From JBNKWA01 sp050299555 (GTDB lineage: Bacteria > Pseudomonadota > Alphaproteobacteria > Rhodobacterales > Rhodobacteraceae), in contig JBNKWA010000030.1 of assembly GCA_050299555.1 (NCBI GenBank), positions 1-64,000 of the forward strand: a DNA stretch of 64,000 bases, in the 5' to 3' direction. Positions 7,533 through 15,914 of the stretch are shown one piece after another; position 1 is the stretch's first letter; every line of letters begins with the position of its first letter. Under the pieces are notes generated by a model. That model saw nothing but the letters and a program-made list of their open reading frames with translations. It was not told the DNA's origin and did not search any database. The translations under genes and the position numbers were made by a program.

Positions 7533-8459
7533 ATGACCGACATAGTCAAGCCGCGTAGCTTTCAGGAGGTGATCCTGCGCCTGCAGTCGTATTGGGCGAC
7601 TCAGGGCTGCGCCATCCTGCAGCCCTATGACATGGAGGTGGGCGCCGGGACGTTCCATCCGGCAACCACGCTCCGGGCGCTCGGATCCCGGCCCTGGGCG
7701 GCGGCCTATGTCCAGCCCTCACGCCGGCCCACCGACGGCCGCTATGGAGAGAACCCGAACCGGCTGCAGCACTACTACCAGTATCAGGTGATCATCAAAC
7801 CCTCTCCGCCCGATCTGCAGGAGCTCTATCTGGGGTCGCTCGCGGCGATCGGGATCGATGCGGCGATGCACGACATCCGTTTCGTCGAGGACGACTGGGA
7901 AAGCCCCACTCTGGGTGCCTGGGGCCTCGGCTGGGAGGTCTGGTGCGACGGCATGGAGGTGAGCCAGTTTACCTATTTCCAGCAGGTGGGCGGACATGAC
8001 TGCCACCCGGTTTCGGGTGAGCTGACCTATGGGCTGGAGCGGCTGGCGATGTATGTGCTGGGCATCGAGCACGTCATGGAGATGCCGTTCAACGACCCGC
8101 AGGCTCAGATCCCGCTCAGCTATGGCGACGTCTTCCGCCAGACCGAGGAGGAATACAGCCGCCACAATTTCGATGCCGCCGATACCGAAAAGCTGTTCGG
8201 CGATTTCGAACGGGCAGAGAATGAGTGCCGGCGGCTGCTGGACGAGCTCGCCGAGGACCCGCGCACGGGCAAGCGCATTGTCATGGTGCATCCGGCCTAC
8301 GACCAGTGCATCAAGGCCAGTCATCTGTTCAACCTGCTCGATGCCCGGGGCGTGATCTCGGTGACCGAGCGCCAGGCCTATATCGGCCGGGTGCGGGCGC
8401 TGGCCAAGGCCTGTGCAGATGCATTCGTGACCACACCGGCGGGCGGGGTGGCGGCATGA
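7533..8459 (+). CDS. glyQ: Glycyl-tRNA synthetase alpha subunit
   Basis: This 308-aa protein is the catalytic class II subunit of the bacterial alpha2beta2 glycyl-tRNA synthetase. The N-terminal FQEVILRLQSYWATQGCAI-like segment, the motif-2 region LQPYDMEVGAGTFHPAT, RFVEDDWESPTLGAWGLGW and GLERLAMYVLG (motif 3) are all typical and complete. Its last codons overlap the start of the next gene by four bases (ATGA), and glyS follows that gene, so the three form one translational unit. The length agrees with the family (about 300 aa). Confidence 0.97.
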   Translation: MTDIVKPRSFQEVILRLQSYWATQGCAILQPYDMEVGAGTFHPATTLRALGSRPWAAAYVQPSRRPTDGRYGENPNRLQHYYQYQVIIKPSPPDLQELYLGSLAAIGIDAAMHDIRFVEDDWESPTLGAWGLGWEVWCDGMEVSQFTYFQQVGGHDCHPVSGELTYGLERLAMYVLGIEHVMEMPFNDPQAQIPLSYGDVFRQTEEEYSRHNFDAADTEKLFGDFERAENECRRLLDELAEDPRTGKRIVMVHPAYDQCIKASHLFNLLDARGVISVTERQAYIGRVRALAKACADAFVTTPAGGVAA

Positions 8460-8914
8460 CCGGCCGCATCGTCATCGTCGCACTTCTGGCCTTCACCGCC
8501 GTCTTTGCCGCGGCGCTTTGGTGGTTCCAGACCCGCGCCTATTACGAGAGGATCGCTGGCCTGCCGTCGGTCATGGTGCAGGGGCAGGCGATTGCGGTCG
8601 AGGACTACGACGGCATCGACGCCGCGACCTCACCCTTGAAGATGCGGGCCTGCCTGCGGCTCGACCCGGGCGCGCTGGCGGACGTACCGGTTGCCACGGA
8701 TGCGACGCCGCTGACCCCGCCGGGCTGGTTCGACTGCTTCGATGTGGGTCGGCTGACCGGCGATCTCGCCGCCGGCCGCGCCACGGCCTATGTCGCCGCC
8801 GACGAGACGCCGGAGGGCGCGGTAGATTACGCCATCATCCGCTATCTTGCGGTCTATCCCGATGGCCGCGCCTTCATGTGGCGCCAGATGAACGACGCAG
8901 CCGGGACCTCGTAA
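8456..8914 (+). CDS. DUF6446 family membrane-anchored protein between glyQ and glyS
   Basis: A 152-aa protein with an N-terminal hydrophobic segment (about residues 4-22, IVIVALLAFTAVFAAALWWF) that looks like a membrane anchor or uncleaved signal, followed by a soluble domain. Its recurring features are YDGIDAATSPLKMRACL, PPGWFDCFD and VYPDGRAFMWRQMN, which I recognise from the uncharacterised family DUF6446, always found between glyQ and glyS in Rhodobacterales as far as I know. It overlaps glyQ by 4 bp and its stop directly abuts the glyS ATG, so it is translationally coupled to both. Function is unknown; a role in translation is suggested only by position. Confidence 0.85.
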   Translation: MTGRIVIVALLAFTAVFAAALWWFQTRAYYERIAGLPSVMVQGQAIAVEDYDGIDAATSPLKMRACLRLDPGALADVPVATDATPLTPPGWFDCFDVGRLTGDLAAGRATAYVAADETPEGAVDYAIIRYLAVYPDGRAFMWRQMNDAAGTS

Positions 8915-11119
8915 ATGCCTGACCTTTTGATCGAGCTGATGTCCGAGGAGATCCCTGCCCGGATGCAGGCCCAGGCGGCCGAGGACCTGAAGCGGCTGGT
9001 TACCAGCGGGCTGGTGGAGGCAGGGCTGACCTATGGCCACGCCGCGGGCTTTGCCACGCCGCGGCGGTTGGCGCTGGCCGTCGAGGGGCTGACCGCGGAG
9101 AGCAAGCCGGTTCGCGAAGAGCGAAAGGGCCCGCGGGTCGATGCGCCGGACAAGGCGATCGACGGGTTCCTGCGTGCCACCGGGTTGTCCCGTGAAGCGC
9201 TGGAGGTCAGGAACGACAAGAAAGGTCAGACCTTTTTTGCCGTGATCGAGAAGCCGGGCCGGCCGGCTGCCACCATCGTCGCCGAGGTGCTGGAAGCGGC
9301 AATCCGCAACTTTCCCTGGCCGAAGTCGATGCGTTGGGGTTCGGGTAGCTTGCGCTGGGTGCGGCCGCTGCAGTCGATCCTGTGCATCCTGACCACCGAG
9401 GCGGGGGCCGAAGTGGTTCCGCTGACTGTTGACGGCATTTCCGCGGGCGATGCCACCGGCGGCCACAGGTTCATGGCGCCGAGACGGTTTTCGGTAACGT
9501 CATTTGAGGATTACGCAGCGCAACTGAAGCGTGCCTTCGTGATACTGGACCCGGCAGAGCGGGCCGAGATCATCCGCCACGACGCCGGGCAGCTTGCCTT
9601 CGCGCAAGGTCTGGAACTGGTCGAGGACGACCGCCTGCTGACCGAGGTGGCCGGGCTGGTTGAATGGCCGGTGGTGCTGATGGGCCGGATCGAGGAGCGC
9701 TTCCTCGGGCTGCCGCCGGAGGTTCTGCAGACCTCGATGCGCGAGCATCAGAAGTTCTTCTCGGTCAGGAACCCAAAGTCGGGGCGGATCGAGGCCTATG
9801 TCACCGTCGCTAACCGCGAGACAGCGGACAATGGTGCGACGATCCTGAAAGGCAACGGCCGGGTGCTGAACGCCCGGCTTTCGGACGCGGCGTTCTTCTG
9901 GGAGAACGACCTCAGGGTGGCAAGGGCCGGGATGGGCGAATGGCTGGACAAGCTCCAGGATGTCACCTTCCACGCCAAGCTCGGGTCGCAGGCCGAGCGG
10001 ATCGGGCGGATCGCGGCGCTGGCCCGTGAGATCGCGCCCATGGTCGGCGCCGACGCGGATGAGGCTGAGCAGGCGGCGAAGGTGGCAAAGGCCGATTTGC
10101 GCTCGGAGATGGTGGGCGAGTTCCCGGAGCTGCAGGGGGTGATGGGCCGCTACTATGCCAAGCAAGCGGGGCTGCCTGACGCTGTCGCCGTGGCGGCGCA
10201 GGAGCACTATCAGCCGCTGGGGCCGTCGGACGCGGTGCCTTCGGCTCCCGTCTCGGTCGCCGTTGCGCTGGCCGACAAGATCGACACTCTGTGCGGCTTC
10301 TGGGCCATCGACGAGAAGCCCACCGGGTCGAAAGACCCCTTTGCACTGCGTCGCGCGGCGCTGGGGGTGATCCGGCTGGTGCTGGAGAAGGGGCTGAGGC
10401 TGCATCTGGACCGCCTGTTCGACACCCAGATACTTCGGCTTCGCTTCGGGGACGAAGGTGTGAACGGCACGCTGCTCGACACGCTCGCCGCTCATGGGTT
10501 TCACGCCGAGATGGAAGATAAGCTGGCAGAGCTTGGGGAAGCGGCGGACGAATGGCTGGCCGCGTTTCGCTCTAGTGATGTCGGCGCGATCAGCGACGAC
10601 CTGGTGACCTTCTTCCATGACCGCCTGAAGGTGCACCTTCGGGCCGAGGGTGTCCGGCACGACGTCATCGACGCCTGCGTGGCCATGCCAAATCGCGATG
10701 ACCTTGGCCTGGTCGTCAACAGAGCCACGGCACTGAACGGGTTCCTCGCGACCGAGGACGGGGCGAACCTGCTGACCGGGTTCAGGCGCGCCAATTCCAT
10801 CGTCGAGGACGAGGAGAAGAAGGACGGTGTGGAATACTCGCTCGATCCGGACCCGAAATTTGCCGAATCGGAACCTGAGCGGGCGCTGTTCGCGGCGCTC
10901 GATGCCGCCGAGGCCGCCATAGGTCCGGCGCTGAAGCGCGAGGATTTCGCCGCCGCCATGACCGCCATGGCCGGGCTGAGGGCGCCGATCGACGCGTTCT
11001 TCGACCATGTCACGGTGAATACCGACAACCAGATCATCCGCCGCAACCGACTGTGCCTGCTGCACCGCATTCGCGCCGTGATGGGGCGGGTGGCTCAGTT
11101 CGAGGCCATCGAAGGCTGA
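8915..11119 (+). CDS. glyS: Glycyl-tRNA synthetase beta subunit
   Basis: This 734-aa subunit binds tRNA-Gly and completes the alpha2beta2 enzyme. The family start LLIELMSEEIPARMQ, the motif RFMAPRRF (with GGHRF before it), SMREHQKFFSV and KIDTLCGFWAIDEKPTGSKD-type sequence are visible, and an HD-like and anticodon-binding C-terminal part follows. Length is within the family range (about 690-740). The ATG immediately follows the TAA of the preceding gene. No frameshift or gap was seen. Confidence 0.97.
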   Translation: MPDLLIELMSEEIPARMQAQAAEDLKRLVTSGLVEAGLTYGHAAGFATPRRLALAVEGLTAESKPVREERKGPRVDAPDKAIDGFLRATGLSREALEVRNDKKGQTFFAVIEKPGRPAATIVAEVLEAAIRNFPWPKSMRWGSGSLRWVRPLQSILCILTTEAGAEVVPLTVDGISAGDATGGHRFMAPRRFSVTSFEDYAAQLKRAFVILDPAERAEIIRHDAGQLAFAQGLELVEDDRLLTEVAGLVEWPVVLMGRIEERFLGLPPEVLQTSMREHQKFFSVRNPKSGRIEAYVTVANRETADNGATILKGNGRVLNARLSDAAFFWENDLRVARAGMGEWLDKLQDVTFHAKLGSQAERIGRIAALAREIAPMVGADADEAEQAAKVAKADLRSEMVGEFPELQGVMGRYYAKQAGLPDAVAVAAQEHYQPLGPSDAVPSAPVSVAVALADKIDTLCGFWAIDEKPTGSKDPFALRRAALGVIRLVLEKGLRLHLDRLFDTQILRLRFGDEGVNGTLLDTLAAHGFHAEMEDKLAELGEAADEWLAAFRSSDVGAISDDLVTFFHDRLKVHLRAEGVRHDVIDACVAMPNRDDLGLVVNRATALNGFLATEDGANLLTGFRRANSIVEDEEKKDGVEYSLDPDPKFAESEPERALFAALDAAEAAIGPALKREDFAAAMTAMAGLRAPIDAFFDHVTVNTDNQIIRRNRLCLLHRIRAVMGRVAQFEAIEG

Positions 11120-11156
11120 TCACTGCCGGCGACCGGGCCTGCCTGCGCTGGCGCAA

Positions 11157-13817
11157 ATGAAGATTCAAATAAGTTTTGATGTAGCCCGAATCGCGTCTAT
11201 GCTGCACCGCAATGTAAGCGGGGATAGCCAGGTTTTGTTGGAACGGTCGGGGACAAGGCCGCTGGAAGCCGTCGACACGGCCGAAGGCTTTGGCGCGCGT
11301 GCGGCGCGGCTGGGGGCAATGCTCCGGCTAGGCCTGGCTGTGCCGCCGGGGCTGGCACTATCCTTTCAGTCGGTGGCCATGCTGGCGCAGACCAAAGCCG
11401 CCCCGCCCCTGCCGAAGAAGTTCGCGCCCGTCATGGCGCTCAGGTCGTCGCCCGGCCACCAGTCCTGGGGCGGCCCGCCGGCCGTCCTGAACATCGGCAT
11501 CACCGAGGCAACGCTGCCGTGGCTGAGCAAGCGGGTCGGCAGCGAGGCGGCGCTCAGGCTGTACCGGCGCTTCATCCAAACCTATGCGGTGCGGGTCGAA
11601 GGGCTGGACCCCGGCGATTTCGAGAACCTGCGCTACGAGGCCGGACGCGTCGGCAACGACACCTCGGCGATGCGAACGGCTGTGGACCAGAGCCTGGCGT
11701 TCTTCGCCGAGGAGACCGGGAACCCGTTCCCGCAGGATGTCACGGTCCAGCTTGCCCGCTGCATCCACGCCATGGCCGGCACCTGGGAGTCGGCCACCGC
11801 ACGCATCCTGCGTGAGGCACGGGGCGCGCCGGCCGATGCCGGGCTTGGCCTGATCGTGCAGGAAATGCGCTTTGGTCTGGGGCCCAAGGATTCGGGCGCT
11901 GGAGTGGTGCAGTTCGTGGATGAGGCAGCCGGGTCGCCGACCGTGACCGGGCGTTGGCTGCCGCAGGCACAGGGTCAGGACGCGCTGGCCGGCTCGCGCA
12001 GCCCGCATTTTGCCGGCTCGGCCGAGCGGATGGCGGCGGGACAGGTCAATTTGTCGCTTGAGGAAGCGCTACCCGAGGCGCTGCAGACGCTGTCCGCGGC
12101 TGCCAAGGCGCTGGGAGCGGCTCATGGCGACGAGATGCGACTGGTTTACACCATCGAGCGCGGGCAGGTCAGTCTGATCGATGCGCTCCCGGCCAAGCGC
12201 TCGGCCCGGGCCTCGATCCGGATTGCCGTGGACCTGGCCGAGGCAGGTGTGATCGGCCGGGAGGACGCGCTTTTGCGGGTCGATCCAACGGCGCTGACCG
12301 AGGTGCTGCACCCGCAGGTCGATCCCCATGCGATGCGCGACGAGATTGGCACCGGCCTTGCCGCCAGCCCCGGCGCTGCTACCGGCCGCATCGCGTTGTC
12401 GGCGACCGAGGCCATGGCGCTTGCGGCGCAGGGCGAGGCGGCGATCCTCGTCCGCCCCGAGACCAGCCCGGACGATATCCGCGGCATGCACGCGGCCAAG
12501 GGCGTCCTGACCATGCGTGGGGGCATGACCAGCCACGCGGCGGTGATCGCCCGCGGACTGGGGTTGCCGTGCATCGTCGGGGCGACGGACCTGACCCTTG
12601 ACGTGAAGGCCCGCTGCCTGCGTGCCAGGGACGGCCGGTCGTTCTCGGCGGGCGAGGTGATCACCGTCGACGGCAGCGGCGGCCAGGTGCTGCGGGGCGC
12701 GCCGCGGACCATTGCGCCGGAATTTTCGGGCGCGGTCCGGCGGCTGATGGACTGGGCCGACGCCACCCGCACCATTGGCGTTCGGGCCAATGCTGACGGG
12801 CCCGCCGAGGCAACCCTGTCGCGACAGTTCAAGGTGGACGGGATAGGCCTGTGCCGGACCGAGCACATGTTCTTTGCCGACGACCGCATAACCGTGATGC
12901 GCGAGATGATCTTTGCCGCCGATGGCGAGCAGCGGCGCCGGGCGCTCGACCGGCTGCAGCCGATGCAGCGCGGCGATTTCGAGGCGCTATTCCGGATCAT
13001 GGCCGGGCTGCCGGTGACGATCCGACTGCTTGACCCGCCGCTGCACGAATTCCTGCCATCGTCCGACGAGGAGACGGCGACGCTGGCCGAGGCCATGGGC
13101 CTGCCAGACGACGAGGTGCGGGCCATGACCCGCGCCATGAGCGAGTTCAATCCGATGCTGGGAATGCGCGGCGTCCGTGTAGGCGTGACGGTGCCGGAGA
13201 TCTACGACATGCAGGCGCGTGCGATCTTCGAGGCCGCCGTTGCAGTGGCCGTGGAAGGTGGCCAGCCGGTGACGCCGGAGATCATGATCCCGCTGGTATC
13301 GGCCAATCGCGAGGTGGAGTTGGTCAAGGCGCGCGTGGACCGCATCGCAAGCGAGGTCAAGGCCGAGACAGGCATCGACTTTGCCTATCGCATCGGCGTG
13401 ATGATCGAGACGCCGCGCGGTGCCCTGAGAGCCGGTGACATTGCCAGGTCGAGCGCCTTTCTCAGCTTTGGAACCAACGACCTTACCCAGATGACCTATG
13501 GGCTCAGCCGCGACGACTCGGGCCGGTTCATGCGCGAGTACGTTCGGCTGGGAGTGTTTGCCGAAGACCCGTTCCATTCACTGGACCTGGAAGGCGTGGG
13601 CGAACTGCTGCTGATGGCCGCCAATCGGGCGCGGGCTGCCAATCCGGATATCGTGCTCGGTCTGTGTGGAGAGCATGGTGGCGACCCGGCCTCGATCCGG
13701 TTCTGCCGGGTGGCGGGGTTCTCCTATGTCTCCTGCTCTCCCTATCGGGTGCCGGTGGCGCGCCTGGCCGCTGCGCAGGCCTCGATTCTGGCGGTGCGAC
13801 GCAACGGAGCGCACTGA
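11157..13817 (+). CDS. Pyruvate phosphate dikinase-like PEP-utilising protein with eroded ATP-grasp domain
   Basis: An 886-aa protein with PPDK architecture. The central phospho-histidine domain is intact (GGMTSHAAVIARGLGLPC, His460) and the C-terminal PEP/pyruvate TIM barrel is intact (GIGLCRTEHMFF, FGTNDLTQMTYGLSRDD, and the catalytic Cys837 in LGLCGEHGGDP). The N-terminal nucleotide domain is unusual: the normal RSGA..SMPGMMDT stretch reads LRSSPGHQSWGGPPAVLN, and the segment that normally ends in LQTRNGKRTA reads SLIDALPAKRSA, losing the conserved Gln and Arg. It may therefore no longer use ATP, or use it differently. It lies 37 bp after glyS. No good Shine-Dalgarno precedes the chosen ATG; the Met at 11199 is an alternative start. 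It could still be annotated ppdK, but I withhold the symbol. Confidence 0.85.
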   Translation: MKIQISFDVARIASMLHRNVSGDSQVLLERSGTRPLEAVDTAEGFGARAARLGAMLRLGLAVPPGLALSFQSVAMLAQTKAAPPLPKKFAPVMALRSSPGHQSWGGPPAVLNIGITEATLPWLSKRVGSEAALRLYRRFIQTYAVRVEGLDPGDFENLRYEAGRVGNDTSAMRTAVDQSLAFFAEETGNPFPQDVTVQLARCIHAMAGTWESATARILREARGAPADAGLGLIVQEMRFGLGPKDSGAGVVQFVDEAAGSPTVTGRWLPQAQGQDALAGSRSPHFAGSAERMAAGQVNLSLEEALPEALQTLSAAAKALGAAHGDEMRLVYTIERGQVSLIDALPAKRSARASIRIAVDLAEAGVIGREDALLRVDPTALTEVLHPQVDPHAMRDEIGTGLAASPGAATGRIALSATEAMALAAQGEAAILVRPETSPDDIRGMHAAKGVLTMRGGMTSHAAVIARGLGLPCIVGATDLTLDVKARCLRARDGRSFSAGEVITVDGSGGQVLRGAPRTIAPEFSGAVRRLMDWADATRTIGVRANADGPAEATLSRQFKVDGIGLCRTEHMFFADDRITVMREMIFAADGEQRRRALDRLQPMQRGDFEALFRIMAGLPVTIRLLDPPLHEFLPSSDEETATLAEAMGLPDDEVRAMTRAMSEFNPMLGMRGVRVGVTVPEIYDMQARAIFEAAVAVAVEGGQPVTPEIMIPLVSANREVELVKARVDRIASEVKAETGIDFAYRIGVMIETPRGALRAGDIARSSAFLSFGTNDLTQMTYGLSRDDSGRFMREYVRLGVFAEDPFHSLDLEGVGELLLMAANRARAANPDIVLGLCGEHGGDPASIRFCRVAGFSYVSCSPYRVPVARLAAAQASILAVRRNGAH

Positions 13818-14148
13818 GGAGGTTGTCGAGTCGCCGGAAACGCCGGGTGGCTCGGGGCTGCGATTGTGCGCGATCGGCATAAAATGGCCGACTTTGTTGC
13901 GCCGCAGCAACAGGCAAGCTGCGTGAATATGTCACCTCAAATGACTGATTTTTAGTACAAAATTCGCGATGCTTAACGGCGGCTGTCGACCCCCTCGCCA
14001 AAAGATCGACGTGCCGGCGACTGGACTCATCCACTTCACTTTGTACAAACGCCCGGTTGCTAGATGCGCCCAACCGAAGACCTTTCCGTGGGGGCCCGGT
14101 CGCCTGACGGGCTTGGATTGGTTCCCGGAACCGAAGGGTGTGGGGGAA
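13818..14148. other. Intergenic region before the cell-wall hydrolase gene
   Basis: These 331 bp contain an A+T-richer patch around 13925-13975, a 10-bp palindrome TTTGTACAAA at 14040-14049 and a small stem GGTTC/GAACC at 14120-14132 just ahead of the ribosome binding site. The hydrolase frame stays open back to 13969 but lacks a credible start there. I found no gene, RNA or clear promoter pair. Confidence 0.5.
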
Positions 14149-14997
14149 ATGTTGAAGTCCTGGAGCATCCGGCCATTGGCCGGTAATCGTCGTTGTCTGG
14201 CGCTGGTCGGCGTCGTTCTCGTGGGCCTGGTCGGTTTCGCGCCGATGACGGGTGGCCACGGTTTCGACAGTGCCGGCCCCACCGACAGCGTCATCGCCGA
14301 GCAGATTGCCCAGATGGGGGCGCTCGAGGACAGCCTGTCGCAGAACTCGGCCCAGTCGGTCGAGGCGGCGCCCGACGATCTGACCACGCCACGCGGCATC
14401 CTGGCCGATCTGGTGACCCGGGGCATGCCGGTGGAGCCGGTGGCCTTTACCAGCCCGGCCCGGACCCATGGCGGCATGGACGCGCTGGCGGCGACCCGGC
14501 TTGACGACGCGCGGCTCGACGCCGGCTTCGGTGGCGCGCTGCAGGGACTGGACGGGGCGGCGACGCTGAAGGCGGTCGATCTCGGCCGCAATGAAGAATG
14601 GCGCTGCCTGACCGAAGCGCTGTATTTCGAAGCCCGCGGCGAGACCATGACCGGGCAGATGGCGGTCGCCGAGGTGATCCTGAACCGGGTCGACAGCAAG
14701 CGCTATCCGGGCACGGTCTGCGCGGTGACGGCGCAAGGCTCGGAGCGGCGCAATGCCTGCCAGTTCTCGTACATGTGCGACGGCAAGCCCGAGGACATGG
14801 ATGACGCGCGCGCCATGCGGCGGGTGGCGGCGGTGGCCCGGGTGATGCTCGATGGCCGCGAGCGGACCCTGACCGGCGGGGCCACGCACTACCACACCGA
14901 TGCGGTGCATCCGGGCTGGGCCTCGCGGCTGACCCGCACCAACCGGATCGGCTATCACATCTTCTATCGGCGGCCGCAGAAACTGGCCAGCAACTAG
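14149..14997 (+). CDS. Cell wall hydrolase, SleB/Hydrolase_2 family
   Basis: A 282-aa exported or membrane-anchored protein. The N-terminus has basic residues then a hydrophobic helix (CLALVGVVLVGLVGF, about residues 18-32), followed by a low-complexity linker. The C-terminal domain (about residues 160-275) carries the SleB-like lytic transglycosylase signature: EALYFEARGE with the catalytic Glu, GQMAVAEVILNRV, YPGTVCAV, CQFSYMCDG, and the end segment ATHYHTDAVHPGWA. It probably cleaves glycan strands in the periplasm. The start at 14149 follows GTGTGGGGGAA; the frame is open from 13969 but the extra residues do not look coding. It is a single gene between the PPDK-like gene and a repeat array. 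Confidence 0.87.
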   Translation: MLKSWSIRPLAGNRRCLALVGVVLVGLVGFAPMTGGHGFDSAGPTDSVIAEQIAQMGALEDSLSQNSAQSVEAAPDDLTTPRGILADLVTRGMPVEPVAFTSPARTHGGMDALAATRLDDARLDAGFGGALQGLDGAATLKAVDLGRNEEWRCLTEALYFEARGETMTGQMAVAEVILNRVDSKRYPGTVCAVTAQGSERRNACQFSYMCDGKPEDMDDARAMRRVAAVARVMLDGRERTLTGGATHYHTDAVHPGWASRLTRTNRIGYHIFYRRPQKLASN

Positions 14998-15020
14998 CCC
15001 CGCCTTCGGTCCCGCGAGGG

Positions 15021-15268
15021 AGCGTCCCCATGGGGACGGGGGGGCAAGGTGCTGGAATTCAACGGAATCCCGTGGGGACGGTTTGGGGACGCTGCTTGAT
15101 CGGCCCCGGGGCACCATTGGGGCGCTCGGGAAGCGTCCCCATGGGGACGGGGGATCAAGGCATTGGAATTCAACGGAATCCCGTGGGGACGGTCTGGGGA
15201 CGCTGCTTGATCGGCCCCGGGGCACCATTGGGGCCCCGAGGGACCGTCCCCATGGGGACGGGTTGTCA
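15021..15268 (+). repeat. 111-bp tandem repeat (two full units plus a partial third) around GTCCCCATGGGGAC
   Basis: The palindrome GTCCCCATGGGGAC occurs at 15024-15037, 15135-15148 and 15246-15259, exactly 111 bp apart. Between palindromes each unit carries an almost identical spacer with GGAATTCAACGGAATCC, CGTGGGGACGGT.TGGGGACGC and GATCGGCCCCGGGGCACC. The third unit stops after the palindrome. An isolated inverted copy of the first about 70 bp lies at 9-80. The pattern (imperfect hairpins made of GGGGAC/GTCCCC blocks, intergenic, multiple copies) resembles REP-type elements mobilised by RAYT transposases, but no such transposase is in the window. Confidence 0.85.
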
Positions 15269-15914
15269 AGTGACTGATATAATTGAATAAAAGTGTTAAC
15301 GTTGGTGGGGACGCGTGGGGACATGAGCCGCGGACGGCCTAACGGCACGTTTGTGAGGGCGAATGCAGCCTGCAGGTTGGCGCGAAATCAGGCGAGAGGC
15401 CCTTGTGGCGGCGCCCCTTGTCGCGCCCCAGTTTCTGCTGCCGCGCGCCTTCATTGTTCTATGACAATAGGCGGCGTGAAGTCGTCGGTGCCCGGCGGGG
15501 TCGGACGACTGACGAGACCCCTCCAAGCGCACCATCGTCTCCTGATGCGGCCGGGCGAAAAGAAGATAGCGCCCTGGGGGCGCGGATCAAGACGGGGCCG
15601 GGGGCGGCATTCCCGGGCCGGACGGCAGCACCATGACCGTGCGGAGCTTCTGGACGAGCTCGATGACGAAGGAGCACCTCAACGAGGAGAGCCGCCGACG
15701 AAACCCACCGCCCTATCGAGGCGGTAACCCCTGCGATGGTTCCCGTTAGAGTGAAACGGCTCCGGCCTCCCGTTCAGGTATCCCGAGACCTGCACGAGGC
15801 CCGGACTTCGCACGTCGACATCGAGGAACCTGTCCTGGTACGCCGCTGGCAGTCCGTTCACGCGTCGACCGAGGCCCCGGGACTTCGCGGCACTTGCGGC
15901 CCGAGCCGCCCCGG
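15269..15914. other. Intergenic stretch of about 650 bp with no recognisable gene
   Basis: Downstream of the tandem repeat there is an A+T-rich spot (ATATAATTGAATAAAAGTG, about 15277-15295), then GC-rich DNA up to the stop of nadB. Short open frames exist on both strands (for example 15293-15727 plus and 15679-15861 minus), but they have no ribosome binding site, are Arg/Pro/Gly-rich and match no family I know. It may hold decayed sequence; I cannot name its origin. Confidence 0.5.

Noticed and set aside
15021..15268. CRISPR-like array
   Set aside because: The repeats are 111 bp in period, the spacers are as conserved as the palindromes, there are only two and a partial unit, and no cas gene is near.
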